Assembly (NCBI GenBank): GCA_940671915.1
Contig: CALNVZ010003426.1
Coordinates: forward strand, 25,092,897-25,156,896
From: Paracentrotus lividus
Taxonomy: Eukaryota; Echinodermata; Echinoidea; Camarodonta; Echinidae
DNA: 64,000 nucleotides
Direction of reading: 5' to 3'
Part shown: piece by piece, positions 1 to 10,500 of the stretch
How positions within the stretch are numbered: position 1 is the first letter of the stretch
How the letters are laid out: every line of letters starts with the position of its first letter
Made by a program: the position numbers and the translations under genes
The notes under the pieces: model-generated
The model's database searches: none
Told to the model about the DNA's origin: nothing
What the model saw: only the letters and a program-made list of their open reading frames with translations

Positions 1-82
1 GGTGAGACTCGAAGTTTTAGCCAAAACACCCTAACTTCGAGTTTGAAAATGAATTTCGAATTTTTGCTTTAAAAAAAACAGA
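1..82 (-). repeat. inverted copy of the 185-bp repeat found at 5.8-6.6 kb
   Basis: The reverse complement of the first ~80 bases matches, almost base for base, the segment of each 185-bp unit at 5.8-6.6 kb that ends in AACTTCGAGTCTCACC. The window therefore opens inside the same repeat family in opposite orientation. No coding signal is seen. Confidence 0.8.
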
Positions 83-236
83 AAAGTTTGTAAATGAATT
101 AGGAAAGAGTTATCAAATTCATTCCGAATTTTCACCTTAAAAACATCTGAATTAACTGCACTATCAACTTTGTTGAATTGATGAGCTGAAAGAATCATAA
201 CGTGTATTTGTATTATGTGTTAATAACAATGTCTCG

Positions 237-931
237 TGTAGCCTTTAGCTAATGTTCTCGGCGCTTTTACTTTCCAAAACGCAAGCACTCGGCACTTTTA
301 TTTCCCAAAATGCGCCAAACGAGTCTGAATACATGAGACTATCATGCGAGATGATAGTATTATAGATTCAGACACGTTTTGGCGAGATGATAGTCTTATG
401 AGTTCCATTATTTATTTGTGTGTCCTTTCTTTAGTAAAGAAAGACGTATGTACATACCCACAGAATATTTCATAAGACCATGTGTTTACCAAATGGGTAG
501 ATTGTTTAGTTTAGATAAAAGGTGCCATTAAAAAAAAACTTATAAAATTCATGATGTTGCACTTCTCTAAATCATTTACTGACGAAAGATTTCTTTATAA
601 TAATTCAGTTGCCAGAGTGAATGTAACTACTAGAATGGCAAAGTGAATAAACACCTAGTGCGTTTTACATTGTAATAATGCTAAACACAACAATATATTC
701 TTGTACTTTCACAACATTTGTATTCATCATGTTTATTAATGCATATCAATATGTTCATTTTCTAATGCATAAATTCATTATTGTAAATGTGTTTTGTTGA
801 GACTCTCATACTCCCGATCGGGGGTCGATAGAGTTTAATAAAATCTTATCTTATCTTATCTTATTCAGATTCGTTTGGCGCATTATGGGAAATAAAAGCG
901 CCGGATCGATGCCTTGGCTAAAGGCTACGTC
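237..931. mobile_element. fold-back element with ~70-90 bp inverted arms
   Basis: The left arm (238-331) and the reverse complement of the right arm (862-930) share GTAGCCTTTAGC, GGCGCTTTTA, TTTCCCA and TGCGCCAAACGA in the same order. The left arm carries an extra partial duplication. The ~530-bp interior is AT-rich with no ORF of note. Near the right arm (843-864) is a TCTTA microsatellite of the kind seen at non-LTR retroelement 3' ends. Non-autonomous element; superfamily not determined. Confidence 0.6.
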
Positions 932-1089
932 TCGTGGAACAAAGAACTGTCACACGTGTTATGATCTTGGGTGGTTGTTTTCAGTGTAATAGGGGTGTGT
1001 TCATCTTGAACGTAATAGAATCTTTTAAACGTATGCTTGTGGATAAAGGGGCAAATGAACTGGGTCTTTTATCTACAGATGGTCATGAT

Positions 1090-2372
1090 GTAGTGTAGTG
1101 AGCATAGTGAGAAAGATGGAGAAAGTTAGATTGCGAGCCTTCCTGTTATTTTCATGTTCATATCAATTCTAGTTGTAAACTTAAGAGGAAGAGGGCGCTA
1201 TCACTCTACGCAAATCAAACGCTGCCATAGACATTTTGTTTTTGCACAGGTTTTTTTCACTTTGTTTTCTTGATTATGGCGAGCAACTACCTTTTCAAAG
1301 ATATGATCAACTTGAAATAAGTACGCTAAGAGTCTTTTTTTTTCAAAAATAGGAATAACTTACTGCAAATGGAAAAAAAAGTCCTGTCACTTGTGTCAAT
1401 TCGAAATCCTAATCAGATTCAAATCCTGTACAATATGGCCAATTTTGCTCCAAATAGCTCATACGCCACATAATATATCTTCCTGGATAACGCATATTAT
1501 ATTACAGCTTATGATTCAGCCGTTTTTTAAAAGCTTGAATTCTCCCTTTCCAGAGATGGTAAATTCATTTCGATTGGTTAAGAAAAAGTCCTGTCACTTT
1601 CAACATTATTCACAATAGGAATCTTTACTCGATGGGTCGTATTTCCGCATATCAGATGCAATCGCATGTGGGACGGCGTCTCGCAAGAGGTGACAAGATC
1701 ACTACTTATATCAATAATCGTTTGGAACATCAATCTATGTGAAATAAAAGATTCTGATTACAACTTCATCACAATAATGTTATAAGCTTGCCCAAATGCT
1801 GTATTTCCTCCATCTGGTCTGGAGATCTATTAACTAAACAACATGATAAAAGTTCATTAATTTCTTTTCATCTCCATGTACGAGTAGATTGCTGAACCGA
1901 ACGGATTAATACCATTCCAGCTGCAGGGAAGTTCTTTCTTAAGCGAGTTTTTGTGAGCTAATTTATTATTGCAGCAGCTGTATAGATTTCTACGCTTGTC
2001 AGTCGTATTTCCAACGTCGCTTCGTTGCGTCTGACCTCTTAGGATAATTGACGCGCCTTGTTTAATTACGATATAATGCTGCACTTGGTATACGTTAACT
2101 TTACATTTTACATAGAGTAGAATTGATATGATTTGGGAAGAATATCATAATAAACGCTCCACAAGAAACGATTAATTCCAAATACCCTAAAGTCATAATA
2201 TGATCCAAAATATACCACACAGCTAACGGTTGCTGAGCCGCGGACATTTTGTAATGCCCTGCATGCATATTATCAATAAGTGCATGTGACTCAAAGCTGA
2301 AATCATGGGTTAATTTCTTATCATTTGACGATCCTAAACTTCACAGCACAAATATTCAAATGTTATCAACCT
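1090..2372. repeat. dispersed ~300-bp repeat, interrupted copy
   Basis: Positions 1090-1158 and 2131-2372 together match the continuous segment at 35105-35410: GTAGTGTAGTG, CCTGTTATTTTCATG, TATCATAATAAA, GCTCCACAAGAAA, ATATACCACACAGCTA and GTGCATGTGACTCAAAGCTG occur in that order in both. The first copy is split by a separate element at 1159-2130. Confidence 0.75.
1159..2130. mobile_element. 972-bp element inserted into a ~300-bp repeat
   Basis: The element begins CATATCAATTCTA and ends in its reverse complement TAGAATTGATATG, a 13-bp terminal inverted repeat. The insertion is defined by the uninterrupted relative at 35105-35410, which joins the two flanks directly. The short ORFs inside (for example 1391-1618 and 1857-2084) resemble nothing known to me, so it is probably non-autonomous. 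An internal word, GTCCTGTCACTT, occurs twice (near 1381 and 1588). Confidence 0.65.
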
Positions 2373-3160
2373 TTTTCAATGTCGACCCGAAAATATTTAA
2401 TTTCCGAATTTAACAACAACTATTTATATGAGTACATTGACATCCTCTTTATTCGGAGAATCGGAGTCCCTCTTCTCTTTTAAAGCTTTGATTTCACAAA
2501 ATTTGAAAAATGTGGGTTGACCGAAATTCCTCAGAGAGAGGGGGAAATTTTTTGGTTTTGATCTACTAGATATCAGACTTGAAATAGTGTACTTTTTCCC
2601 CAAGTAGGCCTACAAATTTTATGTACATCCCAATTGAAACTCAGCCTCTGAAATTTTTCACTTCCTCTCCTTGTGGAATTAAAGATAGAATAAGACCTTT
2701 ATAGGATTTATGTAATGTGCAATTCAATAAGTATTGATACACGCCAAAGTAATATAGGCACATATAATGTCAACAGTATTCATTATGTGGTCTAATATAT
2801 TCAAATAATTTTTATATCGTGCAGAAAAAGTGATCGAAAATTGTGGATTTGTGACTAAAACTTCGACTTTTGAATTCAAATCTGGATTTCACTTCCTACA
2901 ACAAATCCTCAATTTACACTGCATATATAGATATGAAAGTCACGTCTGTGAACAGTCGTGTTTTTTCGTCTGTTTCAGAAACGGATTTGAATACATCTTT
3001 TGTTCACATCATGAGCACTGACGAAGAGTGTGACTTCGCCTTTCAATTTTGAGAGCTATGCTCCTTTTAATTATAAAATGTATGATTTTATGTTTTTGGC
3101 ATTCTTCGGCTGTGTGATGTCCTGTATTTTACAGATGCCAAGCAGACAATTTTGTTCAAT
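2373..3160. other. non-coding spacer
   Basis: AT-rich unique-looking DNA. The ORFs here (2830-3052) are short, overlap in different frames, and lack domain features or convincing splice sites. I see nothing else. Confidence 0.5.
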
Positions 3161-3162
3161 TC

Positions 3163-3174
3163 ATATATATATAT

Positions 3175-3224
<50 letters not shown>
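3163..3224. repeat. TA microsatellite
   Basis: A run of alternating T and A with one slip, directly left of the fold-back element that starts at 3225. A second TA run lies directly right of that element (about 4196-4231), so the element probably inserted into one TA tract. Confidence 0.85.
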
Positions 3225-4195
3225 CACTGTTCGTCATAAAGGTGGAATAATTTTTCTGGCTCAAGCGACATGATGTTGCTCCGTTATTAATTTCTTGAAT
3301 GCGTTTGTTCCACCGCTTTCACTTTCTGGGATCTGGGTACATCTTGGACGTTCCCTCAACCCTTCAGGGGATTTCTTCAAAAAAGTTTGTCACCCCCAGA
3401 AGATGGCCATTTTCGTCATTTTTTCTTATTTTGGGGCCCTTTTTTCACGCGGACCACTAAGGACCCCTCAGTCCTACCCCAAGAAACACGTCTGACGTGG
3501 AGATTTGTTATAAATTGTTCTTTAAAAAGATCTAGGGTTACACGCTCGACTCTTTTGTCTAGGGAGGGGTCAAAAATTTATTGAGCGGTTCGACATTCAT
3601 TTTTATTCATTTTTACACCATGGAAATTTAAATCTTCCCTAACTTGTATTGTAAAATCTCAACCAAACAAAAATCAAAATAAAATATCATCATATATGAC
3701 TATTTACAGCTTGCCATCAAGGCTAAACAAAATTTAGGGAAAATGATGATATTTAAGGGTTAAAGGTGGTTTTCATTTCTTTTGTTTTCAGCATAAAGAT
3801 GGAATAAAATATTCTGAATTTTCACCAACTTCGTTTTTACTTCAACCCCCCCCTAGACAAGAGCAAACTCCCCCAGAAATATAGATTTAACTTAAAGAAG
3901 AATAAAATAGTACACCTCAGTCGCATTTCCTGGGGGTAGGACTGAGGGGGGCTTGATCGGCGGAGAAACCACAAGGGGCCCTAAAATGAGAAAAAAATGA
4001 CAAATAATGGGCATCATGGGGGTGACAAAACTTTTTTGGAAAAAAGTCTGCGTAAAAGTTGAGAGAATGTCCAAGATATAGCCAGGGGTCCCAAAAAGTA
4101 AAAGGAGGGGCAAACATATAGAAGAAATTAAAGTCATAGCAAAATCATGTCGCTATAGCGGCAAAAAAATATTCCACCCTTTATGACGGACAGTG
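3225..4195. mobile_element. Tc1/mariner-like fold-back element with ~350-bp arms
   Basis: The ends are CACTGTTCGTCATAAAGG and, inverted, CACTGTCCGTCATAAAGG, each flanked by TA. TA target duplication and CACTG-type ends are usual for Tc1/mariner. The inverted similarity continues inward: CATCTTGGAC/ATATCTTGGACA, TTTGTCACCCCC, GGGGCCC, CCTCAGTCCTACCCC and the CTAGGGAGGGG/CCCCCCCTAGAC pair are all mirrored, giving arms of about 350 bp around a ~270-bp centre. The ORFs in the arms are frame accidents, and no transposase is present. Probably a non-autonomous, long-TIR derivative. Confidence 0.75.
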
Positions 4196-4679
4196 TATAT
4201 ACATATATATATATATAATATTATATATATAGTTATTTATTCATATTAAATGACAGTTCCACACACACATGTCATGAAAATAACAAAGTATTAAACGTTG
4301 TCATGCTGTATATCCACATAAAATCTTTTGTTGATATAAAGCATGACGTTTACTACTTTGCTATTTTTATATATTCATTTATTTATTATATTTAAAAGGA
4401 AAAGTCAGGATATCAAAATGTATGATGTTAATCATTAATTATCCAGTAGGCCCCACGCCTATAAATAGATCTAGTCTATAAAAAATTACAGTGCACCACC
4501 GACCCGTACCAAAGATGACGTTCATTGTTGTTAAATAATCATATAAAATCAATGGTATGGATTAATTTGAACAGATTTTTTCAATTGTACATTGAAAGGG
4601 ATCATCAATGGTCCAGATGAGTCCATTTAGAGATCAGAATTTGGTCCCAGTGGGATTTCGGCAGAACTTTATTAGTTGC

Positions 4680-5283
4680 TTAAAGGAGGAGTCTGGGCTG
4701 AAATGAAAAGTTTTGTAAAATTAAGTAAAATTCATCAAGCACAACACAGAAAATTTCATCAAAATCGGATGAAAAATAACAAAGTTAGCATCTTGATTTT
4801 TTTTTTGTAAAACAGTTCTTGGCAACTGTCTCATTGTCTTCATTTGAATATTTGAATATTCAAATGAGCAAACTGATGATGTCACAGTCCCCTACTTCTT
4901 GTGTATTTTATTATATGAAAATCCTATTTATCTCACTTTTTCATATATTGCGTTTACAGAAAATCTGTCCCTCATACTGAAATAAGTAAAAGCACTTGTG
5001 ACCTTGAACATTCCACAAGGATTAATCCGTTTTATGTCCTTGGGGCAGAAAATCTTGATAATTGGTATTTCATACAATAAAATACAAAGAAAGTAGGGGG
5101 ACTGAGACATCATCAGTATGCCAATTTGAAGAACTGCTTCCTAAAAACTTAAAAAACTAAGAAAATTCATTACTTTGCTATTTCTTATCCGATTTTGATG
5201 AAATTTTCAGTGTTGTGCTTTTTTATTTTACTTTATTTTTCTTATAATGCAAACTCCAGCCCGGATGAGTCCTTTTTTTTAAG
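4680..5283. mobile_element. fold-back repeat of echinoid type
   Basis: The left half contains AAAATTTCATCAAAATCGG followed by ATGAAAAATAACAAAGT; the right half has the inverted counterpart (ATCCGATTTTGATGAAATTT). Outer ends (GGAGTCTGGGCTG and CCCGGATGAGTCC) and inner parts (GATGATGTCACAGTCCCC and its mirror) also pair, so the whole 0.6 kb is an imperfect hairpin. I associate this word with sea urchin interspersed repeats; that is recollection, not a search. No coding potential. Confidence 0.65.
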
Positions 5284-5800
5284 GTATTCCCAAAGTGTTG
5301 CCAATCTAGGTCTATTTTGTGTATTGTTTTACTGCAGCCCCTTTAACAGAAAAAAAAAGAGCAGAAAAACCTCCCTTCATACTTTAACAAGATTAAGAAA
5401 AATATATGACCAAGTAAAGCCCAAAGTCTGAAGAATGATGTCATTATAAACGCCTATTTTTAATGATTTTGTAAAAACTCATTTTTAACACACGGGTCTA
5501 TGGAGCTCTATTTATAGGTCTGCGCTCAGTATGTATTTCTGGCTTTATGAATGGTTCATTCCTTTTATAACTATACTTGAATCTTGCACGTGTAAAACAC
5601 ACTCAGTCCAAACAGTGGGAGGAAACACATGTGGTAGTACTGTGGCCTTACGTAACCAAAGGGTTCGGTGGGTCGGGGAAAGGTCAGCGTGATAAATCAA
5701 GACATCAATAATAGGGTGTGTTCAATGTCCATTTTCAAATTTAAACGCCAACATGAATCCTGAAACAAAATGCAATTACAAAACATTACAGAACTTTAAA
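5284..5800. other. non-coding spacer
   Basis: No plausible coding exon, splice pair or RNA gene. The ORF at 5195-5431 starts inside the preceding fold-back element and continues into AT-rich sequence. Confidence 0.5.
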
Positions 5801-6750
5801 ATTGTTTAGCGAAACATACATAATCAGATAAGAGAAGTAATAGTTATGACCGTTGGAGTTCATCAAATCAATAAACTTGATAATGCAATTATTATTTTGT
5901 TTTTTAAAGCGAAAATTCAAAATTCATTTTCAAACTCAAAGTTAGGGTGTTTCGGCTAAAACTTCGAGTCTCACCGTTTCCGGACAATGTGAAAATTGTT
6001 TGGCTAAATACACATAATAGAAGTAATAGTTATGGCTGTTCGAGTTCATCAAATCAATAAAATTAATAATCCCATTATCATTTTGTTTTTTAAAGCGAAA
6101 ATTCGAAATTCATTTTCAAACTCGAAGTTAGGGTATTTCGGCTAAAACTTCGAGTCTAACCGTTTCCGGACAATGTGAAAATTATTTGGCTAAAAACACA
6201 TAATAGAAGTAATAGTTATGGCCGTTCGAGTTCATCAAATCGATAAAATTGTTTTTAAAGCGAAAATTCGAAATTCATTTTCAAACTCGAAGTTAGGGTG
6301 TTTGGCTAAAACTTCGAGTCTCACCGTTTTCCGGACAATGTGAAAATTGTTTGGCTAAAAACACATAATAGAAGTAATAGTTATGGCCGTTCGAGTTCAT
6401 CAAATCAATAAAATTAATAATCCCATTATCATTTTGTTTTTTAAAGCGAAAATTCGAAATTCACTTTCAAACTCGAAGTTAGGGTGTTTCGGCTAAACAA
6501 GTCTCACCGTTTCCGGACAATGTGAAAATTATTTGGCTAAAAACACATAATAGAAATTACAGTTATGGCCTTTTGAGTTCATCAAATCAATCAAGTTAAT
6601 AATGCACTGATTATTTTGTTTTTATGCCTCCGCCACCGAAGGTGGTGCCGGAGGCATTATGTTTTCGGGTTGTCCGTCCGTTCGTTCGTACGTCCGTCCG
6701 TCCGTACGTCCGTCAATCAAGTTAATAATGCACTGATTATTTTGTTTTTT
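5800..6750. repeat. 185-bp tandem repeat, about 4.5 units
   Basis: The landmark AGTTATGRCYG recurs at about 5843, 6029, 6215, 6380 and 6562, giving spacings of 186, 186, 165 and 182 bp. Each unit also carries TTTTTTAAAGCGAAAATTC, AAACTCGAAGTTAGGG, GGCTAAAACTTCGAGTC and CCGTTTCCGGACAATGTG. The last unit is interrupted at 6624 by a short insert. No conserved ORF spans units. Confidence 0.9.
6624..6714. mobile_element. 91-bp GC-rich insert flanked by a 35-bp direct duplication
   Basis: The insert starts with a hairpin (GCCTCCGCCACC / GGTGGTGCCGGAGGC) and continues as a TCCG/TACG run. It is bounded by perfect 35-bp direct copies of host repeat sequence at 6589-6623 and 6715-6749. A related terminal motif (ACGGAGGCATGCC) occurs at 42762-42776, at the end of the repeat block there, so both may be pieces of one repeat family. 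Confidence 0.7.
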
Positions 6751-6974
6751 AGAGCTTAATTTCGAAATCAATATCCTATTTATCAACCCCCCCCCCTCCT
6801 CCAGATAACTAGATTTGCAGACCAAAATAACAATTTCCCGCGGATCTTTTGCACCCGCCTTTGATTAGGAGTGTAAAGACCTATTGCAGTATTTTTAGTT
6901 GTAAGGATACCATGAAACCGGGCCGATAGGGCAAGAAAAATGTTTATGTTATCTACACCAAAAAAAAAAAGTCA

Positions 6975-7092
6975 GAAATTTGAAATTCGAAATTTGAAAC
7001 TCGATACTCGAAACTCGATACTCGATACTCGAAACTCGAAACTCGATACTCGATACTCGAAACTCGAAACTCGAAACTCGATACTCGAAGTT
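6975..7092. repeat. ACTCGATACTCGAA short-period tandem repeat
   Basis: Runs of ACTCGA alternating with TACTCGAA or AACTCGAA in 7-bp steps. A simple minisatellite just downstream of the last visible FN3 exon. It may share origin with the CGAAGTTTAG words of the neighbouring 185-bp array. Confidence 0.85.
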
Positions 7093-7281
7093 TAGCAACA
7101 CACACTACCTCTAGTACTACTATTACCATTAGTAACTACTACTGAAACTACTATTACTGCTACAATTACTACAAATAACTACTACATGCACCTCAGAAAA
7201 GGGTCTTCATGTATACAAAGTCAATTTACTTCAAGCATAGATCATTTACTTTTATTTGTAGCTTTTGCATATAGATCTTAC

Positions 7282-7551
7282 CTGTAGTTACCATGGTAGA
7301 GACCATATCACCTTCCAGTCTCAGTCCATTGCTGCCTGTGAAAGCAAACACACTGACAGTGTACTGCGTGTTGCTCTCAAGATTATCCAAGACATACTCC
7401 GTAGTGTCAGCATCCAGCATGATTGGATCGGAGGTGGAAGGCGAGAGCCAGAGCTCATAACCATCAAACTCTCCTTGGGGTGGGGACAGGGTGACTCTAA
7501 TTGTATCGGAACGGACCGCAGTGGCGTTGAGGAACTCTGGAGGATTTGGTT
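7282..7551 (-). CDS. FN3 domain 26 exon
   Basis: A 270-bp phase 1-1 exon, the most 3' coding exon seen. It opens EPNPPEF, has DGYEL in the strand C region, and the tyrosine corner in NTQYTVSV; it ends VTTG. The strand B Trp is replaced (IRVTLSPP). The donor is ACAG|GTAAGA. The next exon must lie beyond the left edge of the window, more than 7 kb away. Confidence 0.9.
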
Positions 7552-10500
7552 CTATAAAAAGACAGAGGTCACAGTCAAAATGAGAAATGTATAGAAGGCA
7601 TATGTGTGGTGCACCACAAGATCACGATAGAAAATGGTTTACTACATGTCAGAAACAATAATGGTTTCACCTTTTATATTTTATTAGAACTGAAGAATAC
7701 TTAGATTGCATGACAAGATAGAATTTAAAAATCACAGGATGCATCAAAATGCAAATATGAAGTTGTGAATAGAAAACCCCCTTTGAATTTTTAGTATGAA
7801 GTTTCATGTCCCTAAAGTGCAATCTAAAAAATTAAAAAAGAAGAAGATTCTAGATGGAAAGATAATGTCGAAATCTGACTACATGACACGAGTTCACACT
7901 GTAACTCCCTTGGTTAAATAAGTTTTGTTTACAATAATATTTTCTTCTCACAATTAGCATTAACTCTTATTTTTTAATGTCACCTACCGATCTTCTTTAA
8001 CATAAAAACAAAACAAAACAATAGAGCATTACTTTAAAAGAAAGTACCGCCATATTAAGGGTACAAGTCCATGTATTACTACATGTAGATAGAATAAAAA
8101 AAATATGAGTTTGATACTAAAACAGTTATAAAAAGTACAATACAGTCCTGAACATTTCTTTGATATTAACTTTAGGTTTGACACATGCCAAAACAATCAC
8201 AGTAAAACATTTATTTTAGCTTAAAATGATAGAATTACCTACATTATGTAGTACGATAAACCTCATAAATATTTATCTTTACTTGTTTGTGTGAAGATGA
8301 CGTCCTCTACCGTCCCTCCATTGTACTCCACGAAGATCACATATCTACGTCCAGGGACCAGGCCCTCAAAGGTGAAGAAGAGAGGGCATGTGGTGTTTGT
8401 TGAGAGACACATGGGTGTATCAGCTCGCAGGGTGCTGCAGAGTTCCTTGAGGCACACCTGCTGGCCGTTGAATTCAGCATCAAGCCAGGTGACCGTTAGA
8501 GTGGTGTTGGTGCTATCAGATATGTGCGGCTCATTGTTGTCATACGGACCTGTTAGATTCAATTCAATTCAATTCAATTTTATTCAACCATACTAGATAG
8601 ATGCATTCAAATCAATCAATCACATTTCATTACTTGCTTAAATCTCAAATATGTTTGTAAGTGTATGAATACAAAATAGATTATAGTTACAAATAATAAA
8701 GTTTAAATATGCAAAGTAAATTTATCAAAGAGTATATTCATGGAAATTGCTATTACTTACATGTACCTATTCATATGATAGCAGGCAGTTTATCAATTTT
8801 AATGTAGATCTAGAACCTACATAAATATTGCAGGGTAATTGTATCGGTAAAGTTACATGCACGATGAAAACATCAAACAGTCATTTATGACAATTCATGA
8901 ACACTAAATGATTACTATTAGATATCCCTGCTGAATGCTTTATCAGGGTATCCTGGGGCAAGTTAAAGGCCAAACCATTGCTTACTTGTAGTAATGGAGA
9001 TGGACTGAGCAAAATCACTTGTCTGTTCACCAAACATTCCAGAAGCATTTAAAACTGTCTCTATCTCAAAGATGTACTCTGTGTCGGGCCTCAGGCACTC
9101 CTGGCTATAGGTCAAATCTGTGCTGTTGCTTGAAATTGTGGAAACCAGTTCCCTTTGGAACGAGAAGGGTGCATAGTACACCCTGTATGCTGAGAAGGTG
9201 GTGTTGGTCTGGCCCCATTCAAATGACAGGCTGAAACGTCCACGACTTGTCAGCACGGGCATCTGTGGGGTTTCAGGGTCTGCAAGAAACATTTGTTTTT
9301 GTAAACCATTATTTACAGGACTGTACGAATAATAAAATGTACACATTCATACATGTATAAACCGTTTTGTCTCCTTGGAGGTGCTTTAACATGTGCTTAA
9401 CCTTATCCAAGGTATCATGTATTGTTATTATTTATGAATCTCTGTCATTTATACTGCCAACACTTCAGAAAGAAAGAGGACATATGAAATTTGTGTTTCA
9501 TTTGAATAAATTGTTGGATATAGTAAGCATGAACTGCATCATTACTATTATTATTATTATTATTTATTATTATTATTTTTTTTTTTTCGGAGGGGATAAT
9601 GTATGGATATACAATGTAGATTAATAAGGCAATAAGGCATTTTCAATATAGTTCAATTCAATTATACAATGAAATAAAGGAGGTGAGGTGCCCAAGAAGC
9701 ACAAACTTGTGTTGGGTTTATCCTTAATACTTAAGAATAGCACATTTATATAGCACCATCTATTTACATGTAGTAAAATTATTCCGAGGCACATTGTAAA
9801 ACAAGATAATGTGTTGAACTAAAAATATAATTGCAGAGACAGCAGTTGCAAACACAATATCTTAATCAAGCAGAACAGAGGGACAGCCTGTGAGGCCCAC
9901 ACACTGAATCTGCCATGTCAAAATCAAAGAGGAAAGGATTGCCTAATGCCACACACATCAGACAGTAAAAAACAATGCACATTTTGATATCTATATAGTT
10001 ATAATTTACAGTTGCATACAACATTAAATTTTAGACCTATCATTCAGTGTTACATGCAAAAAAAAAAAAAAAAAAAAATGAATAAAGAAATCGTAATAAC
10101 TATAATCCAAAAATTAAGAAATAAACTGGCTAGCAGAGCAAAAGTGATATTTAAATTGTATAAATTATATCATCACAAAAAGAAATGTTTGTAATAAATT
10201 TTTTTTTATTTGACATACAATTTCTTTTATGTAGGGCAACATCCATTAAATTGCCAAAAGCACTTAGTAAAAAGTCATAGTTAACACAAAATAATGCAAG
10301 TAATTATACTAACAAAGACAATGTTAATGATTAAAATTTACCCATTGAAGACAGTCATACAATTTATAGAACATGTATTTTTAAAATGTTTTGAATTGTT
10401 CATTATCAAGCTTTAATTCACATTTATGTAAAATATCCATCAAATATCAGAGCATCCTATAAAAACCAAAACAAAACAGGACTGTCATTTTTTTTCTGGT

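Noticed and set aside
3295..4137. ORFs on both strands at 3.3-4.1 kb that resemble one another
   Set aside because: They are mirror images produced by the inverted arms of the 3225-4195 element.
5195..5431. 78-codon plus-strand ORF with a hydrophobic start
   Set aside because: It starts within the echinoid fold-back repeat, and the hydrophobic segment is encoded by T-rich repeat sequence.
7265..7594. 109-codon plus-strand ORF
   Set aside because: Antisense shadow of the FN3 domain 26 exon; the minus strand has the domain motifs and splice sites.
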